This document shows, piece after piece, positions 9,851 through 17,973 of a DNA stretch of 22,557 nt. The stretch is taken from positions 1 to 22,557 of the forward strand of contig JARKIF010000387.1 of NCBI GenBank assembly GCA_029378245.1, given 5' to 3'. The position numbers and the translations under genes were made by a program. Source of the stretch: Roridomyces roridus (lineage: Eukaryota; Basidiomycota; Agaricomycetes; Agaricales; Mycenaceae). The stretch's first letter is position 1; each line of letters opens with the position of its first letter. Under the pieces are notes generated by a model. The model was not told the DNA's origin. It made no database searches and saw only the letters and a program-made list of their open reading frames with translations.

Positions 9851-10212
9851 GCAGCTCCGACGCCAGTCCTGTTGAGTGGAACATTGAAGAATTGGGAGTC
9901 CAGGTTGTCGTGGAAGAGCCGTCGTGGTGGGAGAGGAAAGACAGACGGGTGCCTGTGGCTGTCATTTGGATTGGGCAGCTCACGCAAACTCTTAGTCTCG
10001 AATGCTCGCATTCTCGAGCTCTCGCAAGTTCTCAGTCTCAAATGCTCAGATTCAGATTCTCAGTATGTCGACTGTCACTACAACGTCTCAGATACTTGGA
10101 GAACTGACTCAAAGCGATCTCATTCAAAAGCAAGAAGACGAAATATAGAACATGGGATAAAACCCGGTCAGCCTCTACCTTCCCTCCTTGCGAGCTCCAT
10201 GAGGCTCTTCCC
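9840..10212 (-). repeat. Dispersed repeat copy B
   Basis: Very similar to copy C: from gtggtgggagag (9924 here, 13566 there) through a long shared block to gaggctctt (about 10210 and 13852). I see only scattered substitutions and a few 1-2 nt indels. The left part (gaattgggagtcca) is also shared with 12876-12891. Minus-strand reading aligns with copy A (LLNEIALSQFSKYLRRCSDS compared with LDEIVLGQCSQYVRAGDR) but is interrupted by stops, so B is a decayed gene fragment. Its left end meets the Argonaute relic and its right end meets the truncated Nup188 relic. Confidence 0.75.
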
Positions 10213-10288
10213 TAGCAACTGGCCAAAAGGGAACGTCTTCTGATATAGATTGAGTACGGGAACTGAAATATTCAAAGAAATCACGCAC

Positions 10289-12600
10289 CGCAATTGCTGG
10301 TAGTCACTTGTTGCGCGATATCAAAGCAGTCGCCCTCCTGAAGGTACCTCCAACTGAGATGCTCATCCCAGATCTCCGTATGGACGAATCAGATGGCACG
10401 AATGAGAACTTCTCCCTTCAACTGCTGGAACCGTGGCGGATAGACGGAAACGCCTCGAGCGCAAGTTGGCGGACAAGATGAAGTAACGCCAGGGTCATCG
10501 TATACCTTCCGCCAATACGTTCAGAAACCAACCCCACCGAGGCAAAGCCCACAGTACGATCTGCAGTAAAGAGCAGGGAGGTGGATCGAATGTACAGCCA
10601 GACACGATGTGCGTATCGTGGTAGGGCCAGAATGGCGGAGAGGACGCTCATAGCGGAAGTAATCAGCGCTGGTTGCTGTTGGTGGGGTGAAGACCAAACC
10701 TCCTCCAGAATTATCGTCCAAATACGGTGGCTGCGCTTCCGCCATGGTATGCGAGACGACAGGCTCCCCCGCTTCCAACGCCTGCATCAGCTGCTCTGCT
10801 TGCGCCGGTTATCTTGAGTCAAACTCCGCACAAGATTCAGAGCAGCAGCAATGGACGCCTCTTCGACCCTTCCACCATCCATCCATCTCCATCCCAACAC
10901 CCTCGAGCCGCAGGGTGACGACTTGTTGTTGCTGCCCAGCCCCATGCCTTGCAGACGAGACGTCCTGGTACGCCCCACCGGATTGAATCAGTCGCCGATT
11001 GACGTAGTCAGTGAGAACTTCCAAAATGATTTTCCACCCTGCATGCTGCCAACAGCAACTCGGCGCCGTCGCTGCTCAAGAGACGGCCAGAAGAGCCTAT
11101 AGGGAGTGTGAAGCCTCCGGGAAGCCGTATCTGACGCTGATTCGCATAACTGATTCCGATAGACGTATGCGGGTGGCCATATCATTCAGGCTGTCGCTCG
11201 TACAGTGCGTAGGGACCGGTGGCAAACGCCAGAGGTACAATTTGCGAATACGTAGACAGCGTTTCGATGTAGTAAAACACATGGCGCGCGCACGAGTCCA
11301 GTGCCGCCGCTTGAGACGCCGGTCGTGCTTGTCTGCCCGCTTGAGTCGAGCAACAGTGTCGAGGAATCCAGCACCAGCCATGGCACGAAGGACTTGGATG
11401 AGGGGTTTGAAATAGATAGGAAAGCGTGCACGAGCGACATCGAATATGGCCCGTCGCGCGGATGAGACATGCCAGTCGGATTCCCAGTACTGAGCACATA
11501 TCTGAGCCACGGACTAGATCGCCGGTAAGGATTTGGTTGTTAAGAAACAGCGAAAAGACGCACCTTGCTCTCGCTGCGACCGAACAAATTTATTCAGGCT
11601 TGAATGAGGATGTCAAACTGGGGGATTGATTCGACCGGGGCGAGTTCCACTATTGCGATGAGGAGCCCTGGAAGCGGTGTGAGCGCACGTGGCGGAAGAA
11701 GTGGAGAAAGATACCTTTGAAAACAGACCGATATGCAGTAGCATTCGGATCCGTGACCACAGAGGCGCGTTTCCACGCCCCAGACGTGACAAATAGCGGA
11801 GAACTCGTGAGATAACTGAGCATGAAATCCATCAAGGCTTGGTTGTAAGGACGTCCGCGTCATGATAACATGCGCCGGCTCTCGGTCTTTCGAGTACGCC
11901 CGACTCAGGTGGGGTAATATCGACTCGAAAAAAGGTCGATACGTGGCGGGTTTTTCGTCCAGCTGCGCCTCCGCCGCCGCCAATCGAGAGTACAAAGGCC
12001 CGGGCAATGTAAACACACGCGTACTGCCCTTTGTCGTTGGTTGTGATCATCTCGTGTAAGCGCTGTAACGAACTGGGGGACGCCGCATAAAAGTTCTTGT
12101 CCTGCGGGTCGGCGGATATCTCGATGAGGTTTGTCGGATCGGCAAGAGTTTCGAGTTCGGGGACCTCAAGCATGATGAGGCTCCACACCGCAGCAATGTC
12201 CGGTGCTATTTGCAGCGCTTTTTCGTCCATCAGCAAAGGCGCGTTGAGCTGCGACGCCCCGAGGCTGGTATCGTACGCCGTTGTGAATATCTTGAGAACA
12301 ATTGGGCCATCGCACTTGACATAGTCCCACATGGCGGCAAAAAAGGACGACGACCTGCTCCGCACTATTCTGCCTCGCGTCTCTTGCCGCCTCGCGAGGA
12401 TTCCTGTGCATCGTTTCCGGCACTCTGTAGCGCGTCTTGCACACGAGCTCATCCACCACATCCTCGGCAAATGTCTGCCCGTCCGGTATGAGTTTCGGCA
12501 CAAAGCTCGACGCAAACTCGTACAACGGGTCTGAAGCCCATTCGCAGGCAACAGCGGCAAGAGTACCCCGCAGCACGGACAGCCGTCCCGAAAAACAAAA
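10289..12600 (-). pseudogene. Nucleoporin Nup188 relic, truncated at both ends
   Basis: Minus-strand relic of the large inner-ring nuclear-pore scaffold Nup188, about 770 codons of a protein usually 1,600-2,000 long, mainly its N-terminal half. Ordered matches include RLSVLRGTLAAVA and FVPKLIPDGQTFAEDVVDEL (about 12590-12440), AAMWDYVKCDGP (12330), KFYAASPSSLQRLHEM-like text (12090), RLAAAEAQLDEKPATYRPFF (11990), LSHEFSAICHVWGVETR (11800), ELAPVESIPQFD (11630), RARFPIYFKPLIQVLRAMAG (11420), HVFYYIETLSTYSQIVPLA (11280), IRLPGGFTLPIGSSGRLLSS (11120), LEVLTDYVNRRLIQSGGAYQ (11015), then MSVLSAILALPRYAHRVWLY (10650) and WDEHLSWRYLQEGD (10350). Introns at 11668-11714 and 11514-11563 survive. In-frame stops occur at 11594, 11182 and 10389, with frameshifts near 12345, 11985, 11780, 11370, 11050 and 10800. 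It cannot supply pore function, so an intact copy is expected elsewhere. Confidence 0.88.
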
Positions 12601-12834
12601 CGCGGAGAGAAAGGATGGTGTCTTACACATCGACGAGGTTGGAGCGCGTCGACGATTCGCCGGACATGAAAGGTGGTTGAGGTCGAAGACAGTGATCACA
12701 AAAAGGAAATTGCGGCAATTGTTTGCGGGGGAGGCAAGTACATCCATCGTATGACACCACGAGATTGTGCGCGTAAGACGAGGATGACGACCTGTTGTGG
12801 GAGGGCGAAGGGGACGCTGGATCGAATAGCGCCG
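12601..12834. other. Junction between Nup188 relic and repeat copy C
   Basis: No recognisable coding sequence. A minus-strand ATG at about 12667 followed by MSGESSTRSNLVDV and a gtaaga donor could be the eroded first exon of the Nup188 relic, but no matching acceptor is seen, so this is weak. Confidence 0.25.
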
Positions 12835-12897
12835 ACGCCCGTCCCTGTTGAAGCAGTGACATGGACCATTGGTCGAAGAATTGGGAGTCCAAGAGCC
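12835..12897 (-). repeat. Dispersed repeat copy C, left segment
   Basis: The left part of copy C: cgccgacgcccgtcc...gaagaattgggagtcca...agagcc parallels 9857-9920 of copy B. It stops abruptly at agagcc (12892-12897), where the AT-rich insert begins. In copy B the same agagcc is followed after three bases by gtggtggg, which in C reappears only at 13566. Confidence 0.65.
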
Positions 12898-13259
12898 AGA
12901 TAAAATTACAATTCAATTATTTTACTTTTTACTGGTTGCTTCTAAACCCCGATTAAAAAAAATTAAAAAAAGACTCAGATATAGTAAAAATAATCGTTTA
13001 CGATTACGCGGTAATCTAAAATATTATAAAATTTTACAATGTGTGTAAAAGTAATTTTAAAAAATAGTTATTAAATTTTAATCTCCCAAGAAAATTAACC
13101 TCCCACTCGCTACGCGAAAAACGAAGTATTAACGATAAATAAAGCTTTAAGCATCAATTCCGACCAGCTAAAACAGGTTAGTTTTTTCTGATTGTATTTT
13201 TTGCTCTACCTATTTTTTATTAAAATGTAAACAAATTCCTGCTTTTTACTTATTTATTG

Positions 13260-13530
13260 TTAGAAGGCGAAGCAGGCGAAGCAGGCGAAGCAGGCGAAGC
13301 GCTTCGCACCAATAGAACTTAAATTATTAATAGTATCATAAATAATATTTTTCTCATCAATTTCAGCGTTTTTACTTAAAATATAATTATCTATAATAGC
13401 TTTTTCAATAAACATTTCATCATTTAATAAAAACCCACCTAAATTATCTTTAGTAAATTTCTTAGGTTTTACTATCATAGGTAATTTATCGGGTATGTTT
13501 AAAGGAATCTTATAATTTATATTTTAATGT
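13260..13530 (-). pseudogene. Fragment of phage-type (mitochondrial plasmid) RNA polymerase
   Basis: Minus-strand reading from about 13530: INYKIPLNIPDKLPMIVKPK, then KFTKDNLGGFLLNDEMF and IIYDTINNLSSI. The motif LPM(I/V)xKPxxxxxxxxGGFLLND is the signature preceding the catalytic core of single-subunit T7-like RNA polymerases, including those of linear plasmids in fungal mitochondria. A stop (TAA) lies directly upstream. Downstream the frame runs into the GC-rich 9-bp repeat, which encodes repeated Ala-Cys-Phe and a stop at 13260. The catalytic Asp, Lys and Tyr motifs are missing. AT-rich codon use (Asn, Ile, Lys) contrasts with all neighbours and supports a mitochondrial origin. Confidence 0.8.
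13266..13307. repeat. 9-bp GC repeat ending in a perfect 14-nt palindrome
   Basis: Three exact ggcgaagca units (13266-13292) and a fourth differing only at its last base (13293-13301), ending in gcgaagcgcttcgc (13294-13307), which is its own reverse complement and could form a hairpin. It is an island of GC in AT-rich sequence, similar in style to the mobile GC clusters of fungal mitochondrial genomes. It interrupts the polymerase reading frame. Confidence 0.9.
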
Positions 13531-13565
13531 AATTTTCTACTTTTTAGAAGCTTTAATATATTGAG

Positions 13566-13985
13566 GTGGTGGGAGAGTGAAGGAAGACGCGTGCCTGTGG
13601 CTGTCACTTGGATTGGGCAGCTCACGCAAGCTCTTAGTCTCGATGCTCGCATTCTCCAGCTCTCGCCAGCTCTCAGTCTCAAATGCTCAGATTCAGATTC
13701 CCAGTATGTTGACTGTCACTATAACGTCTCGGATACTTGGAGAACTGACTCAAAGCGATCTCATTCAAAGCAAGAAGACGAAATATTTTAGAACATGCGA
13801 TAAACCCCGGTCAGCCTCTACCCTCCCTCCTTGCGAGCTCCATGAGGCTCTTCTGGGAGTACGCGTTCAGCCAAGGAACGTATTAAATAGTTTTCATACC
13901 TTTTGTTTGTTCATCCAGCCAGAATGGATCGCCAGCTGAGCAATGGCATGGCGAGGGAAGATCTTGCACTCAAAGATCCTTAGCA
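13566..13985 (-). repeat. Dispersed repeat copy C, right segment
   Basis: This continues copy C after the insert. 13566-13852 matches copy B, and 13912-13985 matches copy A (ggatcgccagctgagcaatggc...atccttagca). On the minus strand it contains RHAIAQLAIHSGWMNKQK ending at a gtatga donor, parallel to HRAIAQLAVHTVRMNNAQ in copy A. Unlike A and B, coding-like sequence continues upstream of it (13986-15060), so C is attached to the fullest surviving version of the parental gene. Confidence 0.7.
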
Positions 13986-15060
13986 CGCAAGTTGGAGTAC
14001 GCGTAAAGCACGCACCATTTCACGGAGAGTATGGAGATGCAGCAAGAATTCGGGGTCGAAATCATCCGGAGCTGTAGCTCGATGGGTGTAAGGGTGGTGA
14101 CGGGGGCGAGAACAACTGGTTCGGACGTGCAGGCATGAGCTGCAGGAGAGCCTTGAGAGCAGGAAACGGAGTAGGGAAGGACTCATACCGGTGGATACAG
14201 TTTGAGTAGATGCAGGAACTCTTGAGTGATTTGGTCCTGGTGTGGATCTATTTGGTGGCATTTATACCGTGACCCGGTGGACGAGTTGAAAAGGCACCAG
14301 CGCCGTTCAATGCTCTCGATGTACATGTTTGAGAGCCAGGTATAACCAGACCTTTGCGCTGGAGGGAAACTGACTTGAATTGGCGAAGAAATGAGAGCAA
14401 CACGGCTCACATCAAGACTTGCGGAAAGAATGGCCCGAGGTCCTTTGCGTCCCTTACTCTCCAATACTCTCGAAATCGAATCTTGCCCTACCCAAGGTCC
14501 TCAATGACCTCAATGAAATCATGAATTCAGTTTGGTGCTGAAGCTGTACAAAGGACGCGCGTATACGAGAACGGAAGTCGTGTAGGTCGTCTGAAGGATT
14601 GTGAGTGGCAATCCACCGAGGACAAGGCTTGCACGCGCTTACCAATTGTCTCGACAGCGGTAGACCGTGCTCCACTGTGGTATGTAGCACATCGGCCGAC
14701 CCTCGAATACCACCGTGACTTCCGCTAGTAAACCATCAAATTCCATCCTGCATGGTGCGTGCGTTCACGACGTCCACGCTAACCTGAGACTGGGCTTCTT
14801 GGGCGTCCAAGACCGGCCTGTCGATGCCCTGAATATCGCAAGGTTAGTTTGGCGTAGTAACTGTAAGCCCAGGCTCACCTCGTCGTCCTTGAAGAGCATG
14901 ATGGGGACGACCTCGTGTGCCGTATACGAGTTTGACACCCTCCACTTGTGTCACTTCCTTCCGGGACGAAACTCGTCCGCGGCCGGAGACCTCTGTTCGT
15001 AAAGACCCAGCGTTGGTCAACGAGTGCGGGGCGCGTGGCCCCCGAAACAACGTCCGCTGA
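13986..15060 (-). pseudogene. Unidentified decayed gene, parent of the dispersed repeat
   Basis: Minus-strand coding-like exons in order: VDQRWVFTNRGLRPRTSFVP (about 15010-14950); AHEVVPIMLFKDDE ending at a gtgagc donor, then GIDRPVLDAQEAQSQ after an acceptor ttcag (about 14910-14790); NARTMQDGI, an in-frame TGA, and WFTSGSHGGIRGSADVLHTT, EHGLPLSRQL with a gtaagc donor (about 14760-14645); DDLHDFRSRIRASFVQLQHQ (14590); DVSRVALISSPIQVSFPPAQ, SNMYIESIERRWCLFNSSTG and DQITQEFLHLLKLYPP (14430-14190) with a gtatga donor; and DDFDPEFLLHLHTLREM (14080-14010). Exon phases do not all agree and one stop is present, so it is decayed. I do not recognise the family, and no catalytic or membrane motif stands out. 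It may once have been continuous with the gene at 15067-15522. Confidence 0.45.
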
Positions 15061-15066
15061 AGCTCA

Positions 15067-15522
15067 CTAGGTTAAGTCATCGGCATGAACACTGAAGTTA
15101 CACTCACGGTGGAACACGATGAAGATTTGCCCAGGCTCTGGGGTCACATACTTACCCTTCTCCACCACCAACTCCCTCGGTTCCCCCTCGATGAGGACTC
15201 GCTCAGCGATACTGACGGGCGCCAACCCCAACACAGTATACACGCAATAGTGCAGGTACTCCATCGTGCTGGTGCAGCTCGCGGAGATGAGGGCGATGTC
15301 GATTTCAAGGTAAGCTTCAGGGTTGTCTTGAAGGAGCATGAGCTTAACCGTTCCCGCCGGCATGAACAGCGGTGGCGTGGCGGGGGCGGAAGGCGCGGTG
15401 GAAGGAGGGGGAGGAGTAAGGTACCCGGACTGCGATTCAGAGGGTGTGGGGTATGCAGAGCTACGCGCGGCGACGAGGCTCTCGTTCTGTTGGTTTCTGC
15501 GGGACCAGAATTTGAACAGCAT
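15067..15522 (-). CDS. Hypothetical protein, 151 aa
   Basis: One of only two fully open genes here. It starts at the ATG at 15522 (MLFKFWSRRNQQNESLV) and ends at TAG 15067-15069. Residues about 20-50 are a Ser/Pro/Thr-rich linker (LTPPPPSTAPSAPATPP), then a compact domain (TVKLMLLQDNPEAYLEID... VLGLAPVSIAERVLIEGEPR) predicted by eye as mixed alpha/beta; no named family. Near the end, a textbook donor gtgagt inside codons for HRE, a branch-like cttaac and tag at the annotated stop suggest an alternative spliced ending (intron about 15067-15107) leading into the decayed gene at 13986-15060. If so, this is the first exon of that longer gene. No signal peptide or membrane segment. Confidence 0.5.
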   Translation of the reverse strand: MLFKFWSRRNQQNESLVAARSSAYPTPSESQSGYLTPPPPSTAPSAPATPPLFMPAGTVKLMLLQDNPEAYLEIDIALISASCTSTMEYLHYCVYTVLGLAPVSIAERVLIEGEPRELVVEKGKYVTPEPGQIFIVFHRECNFSVHADDLT

Positions 15523-15823
15523 GGGCGGGCGAGCTCAGAGTAACGGGGCTTTGGTTTGCGAGCAGGTGGTTTGTCGGGGTGTTTAATGTCGCTCTCATGT
15601 ACATGACACAGGGCCTGAGCCGTCGTCAATCCACGCCTCATGTCGATTGTCCAACTAACTATCGTCGATTTAATCTTGCAAATGGATATCGAGGCGAAGG
15701 AGGGCCTTACCAAACAACCCTCCGATTCCATCGAACTCTGTCCGAGCCAGGGTCGATTGAGCTGACGTGCGAGGCCTCCACCATCAGCCCTGGCGCCTTT
15801 AAGAGAGGGGAGCTGATGAGCGA

Positions 15824-15855
15824 GTGAGATGGTGAGCTGGTGAGCTAGTGAGATG
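15824..15855. repeat. Four tandem octamers gtgag(a/c)t(g/a)
   Basis: Four consecutive 8-nt units: gtgagatg, gtgagctg, gtgagcta, gtgagatg. A simple tandem repeat, also a run of splice-donor-like pentamers, with no evident function. Confidence 0.85.
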
Positions 15856-16076
15856 CAGGCGTGTTGAGTTGGGTGACTTGACTGTGGTAGAGGGAGCATG
15901 AGAGAAGGTGGCCACTACGGTGAGCTATATGCATCAAGTACGCTCCTTTGATAGCAAGAGTGTTGATAGTCGTTGAAGGATGGTCGGTTTGCAGCAAACT
16001 CGCTGCCCACTGGCCCACTGACAACATGAGAGAGGTTCGGAGAAGGTGAGATCGTGAGATAAGCGGGTCTAGTGAC

Positions 16077-16138
16077 ACATTGGGCAGCTATCGCATTGCT
16101 CTACTATTGGTGAGATACATTGGGCAGCTATCGTATTG
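16077..16138. repeat. 22-nt direct repeat, 40-nt period
   Basis: acattgggcagctatcgcattg at 16077-16098 recurs with one change (c to t) at 16117-16138. No coding frame. Confidence 0.85.
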
Positions 16139-16186
16139 TACATCGGCTCTACCACTATTAGTTAGATACAGCGTGAGGGAACATTT

Positions 16187-16400
16187 TCAAAGCGCTCGAG
16201 CATCCGCTCCTTCAAACCGGTTCTTGTAAGCCACCTTTACATCATCCGACAGTTGCTTGACCGAGCGACAGCCAAGGTCGACGTATTGGAAAAGGGCGGC
16301 ACCCGTCCCATGCAGCAACGGAGCCACGGACAGCGCGCTCGGTCTTGAGTTTGGAGTTGTAGTGGGTTGTTAGAGCGCGAGGGAAAGAAAGAGATGACAT
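16187..16400 (-). pseudogene. Small single-exon gene (70 codons) with one extra base
   Basis: Minus-strand ATG at 16400 gives MSSLSFPRALTTHYNSKLKT, then ERAVRGSVAAWDG. At about 16300-16310 a third G (gacggg) shifts the frame, after which AALFQYVDLGCRSVKQLSDD continues to ARAL and TGA (16187-16189). The span is 214 nt, so removing one base gives exactly 71 codons including the stop. The product would be a small basic helical protein (many Lys/Arg, no signal peptide or membrane segment); family unknown. A TATA box sits 36-43 nt upstream of the ATG, which supports a real transcribed unit. The extra G is either a true frameshift or an assembly error. Confidence 0.5.
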
Positions 16401-17000
16401 GGTGGTGTTTGGGCTTTTCGAGCGGGCATCGAAGTCTTTTATATGCATTCTGGCGGACCAAGCGGGGACTCTGGTCTTGACCAGTGTCAAAGCGCGCCTA
16501 TTCCGTTGAGTGGTGGGAGAATGATCGCTGTAAAAGGCGTCAAAAGTTTTCGAATCTGGACAATGGGAAGACTGCATACCTTCAAAACTGAGGCTTGGAC
16601 AAAATAGGAGGATATAAAAGAAGGGTCGAGTAGAGCCAGTAACCCTCCACCTGGAGCCGTCCCGCGAAACGCGCCCTGGAGCACCAGGCCCTGGGCGTCA
16701 CTCATCCGGTTCGGAACGGGGAGCTCGCTACATATGCCCGTCGTCTCGATCACCAAATGTGCACTGGAGCACCGCGTCGTCGGGACTTGGCACTTGGCAC
16801 GGGTGGGGAGCGACGTAAAAGACAGCCGTGTGTCCGCCTCGACGTGGAGAGTAGCCAGGTCTTTTCGTCATCTGTAGACACGATGAGGCGGGCAAAAACG
16901 TACGCAAAAAAGGAACGTACTTGCGAGAGGAACAGACTCCGAGACAGGCTGCAAGGAAATTGCGTTCAAGACCGGTGTCGATGTCTCCAAGCTGTCGAGT
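16401..17000. other. Intergenic
   Basis: Upstream region of the small minus-strand gene, followed by sequence of no clear coding value. On the minus strand, text around 16990-16910 (RLDSLETSTPVLNAISLQPV, donor gtacgt) continues the exon that follows repeat element R1, hinting at a relic gene. Family unknown. Confidence 0.3.
16436..16443 (-). promoter_or_regulatory. TATA box of the small gene
   Basis: On the minus strand this reads TATAAAAG (cttttata on plus), 36 nt before the ATG at 16400. That spacing places transcription initiation just ahead of the start codon. A second TATAAAAG occurs on the plus strand at 16613-16620, with no supported gene downstream. Confidence 0.45.
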
Positions 17001-17090
17001 CGGAACACGAGGTGACAGAATTGGGCAAGCTGACGCAGACCCGCTTCCGACGCAGTGGAGAGCCAAGAACCATCCAATGCTATCTCGTTG
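17001..17090 (-). repeat. Dispersed element R, copy 1
   Basis: First of five same-orientation copies (17001-17090, 17335-17426, 20189-20280, 21864-21940, 22446-22518). Shared plus-strand core: cagaattg(a/g)gcaagctgacgcag, then a variable stretch, then ccatccaatgct. In this copy minus-strand GGATGG is followed by gttctt, and the cag before CTTGCCCAATTC would be the acceptor. A partial extra copy (aatccaatgctgcctcgtc) lies at 17119-17137. Confidence 0.8.
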
Positions 17091-17290
17091 TAGGCCACAG
17101 GTCGGTTTGAGTATGAACAATCCAATGCTGCCTCGTCTTGGAGCTCTACGTTGAATTTAGAAACGTGAAGACTGCCTGATGGTGGGTAAACGACCATACC
17201 CTGCGACATCTGGCCGCCACTGGCCCGTTGGGCCACAAACCGCTCGCCCGGTGTCGACGTCTCCAATCTGTCGAGCCGAACGGACGTTGA

Positions 17291-17485
17291 ATGGCCAATT
17301 TGAACAACGACGACAGTAGAGAAACTGCGAGGGTCGGAACACGAGGTGACAGAATTGAGCAAGCTGACGCAGACTCGCATCCGTCGCGCAGTGGAGAGTA
17401 ATGAACCATCCAGTGCTATCTCGTTGTAGGCTACAAGTCGGTATGGATTCACCCGATACGAACTGCTGCAAGAGACGATTGGCGA
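17291..17485. repeat. 195-bp segmental duplication, left copy
   Basis: Runs from atggccaatttgaac to gagacgattggcga and matches 20144-20338 with only a few substitutions and single-base indels (for example cagactcgc here and cagatcgc there). Outside these limits the two loci differ. It contains element R copy 2 and, on the minus strand, an acceptor-like cgtctcttgcag. Confidence 0.9.
17335..17426 (-). repeat. Dispersed element R, copy 2 (within a 195-bp duplication)
   Basis: Core as copy 1. It lies inside 17291-17485, which is nearly identical to 20144-20338. Confidence 0.85.
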
Positions 17486-17973
17486 CCCAATCTGCGCGAT
17501 GTCGAAGACTCACGCACGCAAGAGCCGAACCTCAGCGAGAGATGCCAGAATTGACCAAGCTGACTATTCCGAAGAGGAGACTCAGTGAGGACTACACATG
17601 TAAACAGCCATATCAAGCATGTCTTTGCGACATCGGCCCAACGGGTTTTTTAGTCGAAAGCATTCCCTTTTCTGCTCGCAGCTCGCCCTCCATTCATTAT
17701 TTACCATCTACTCAGCTACGCCAGAAGTCGCGCTCACTGGCCCGCTGTCTTGGCAACGGCGGGGACAAGGAGTCGGAACGGAGGTCGACAGCCGAAATGC
17801 GCAGCGACAACCGGAGCGAAGAGCTAATGCTGATATCCAACTAACATGCCATGGGACAACCAGGCGATTGAAGAGAGACAGAGGAATATTCGTTAACATT
17901 GAAACCTATATTACATCGCTCTCAAAAATCCGCACGGGTTGATCCAAAGCAGCCTCCGGCATCGCTGAAGAAG
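17486..17973. other. No supported gene
   Basis: Sequence between the 195-bp duplication and the end of the next minus-strand gene. Open frames on both strands lack splice structure or recognisable motifs. A short motif around 17735-17745 (cactggcccgctg) resembles 17218-17231 but is too short to interpret. Confidence 0.35.

Larger units (their letters stand above)
12898..13565. mobile_element. AT-rich insert, mitochondrial-plasmid-like, inside repeat copy C
   Basis: About 665 bp with sharply different composition (long A/T runs) from the GC-balanced flanks. The insert sits cleanly between agagcc and gtggtggg of the duplicated unit, with only a few bases unaccounted for, consistent with end-joining capture of foreign DNA. 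Its right half carries a phage-type RNA polymerase fragment (see 13260-13530). The centre has a GC-rich repeat/palindrome of the kind interspersed in fungal mitochondrial genomes. The left half (12898-13200) shows only AT-rich sequence and one small GC patch (ctcgctacgcg, about 13109), with no gene. The most likely source is mitochondrial DNA or a linear mitochondrial plasmid (a NUMT or NUPT-like insertion). I see no terminal inverted repeats and no target-site duplication. Confidence 0.75.
15523..16186. other. Intergenic with short repeats
   Basis: No gene is supported. The stretch contains four GTGAG-led octamers (15824-15855) and a 22-nt direct repeat with a 40-nt period (16077-16138). Open frames crossing it in either direction lack coding character. 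Confidence 0.5.

Noticed and set aside
10062..10148. Short plus-strand frame (MSTVTTTSQILGELTQSDLI) conserved in repeat copies A, B and C
   Set aside because: It looked like a conserved first exon, but the complementary strand gives better coding text with matching splice sites in copies A and C, so I interpret the repeat as a minus-strand gene fragment.
13266..13307. CRISPR-like array
   Set aside because: The 9-bp units are directly adjacent without spacers, and the setting is eukaryotic/mitochondrial. It is a simple GC-cluster repeat.
15144..15899. 251-codon minus-strand open frame
   Set aside because: It overlaps the 151-residue gene in a different frame and reads mostly low-complexity Ser/Leu/Pro; judged a shadow frame.
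17401..17844. 147-codon plus-strand frame across the 195-bp duplication
   Set aside because: The corresponding frame in the other copy is interrupted by indels, and no family or splice structure supports it.
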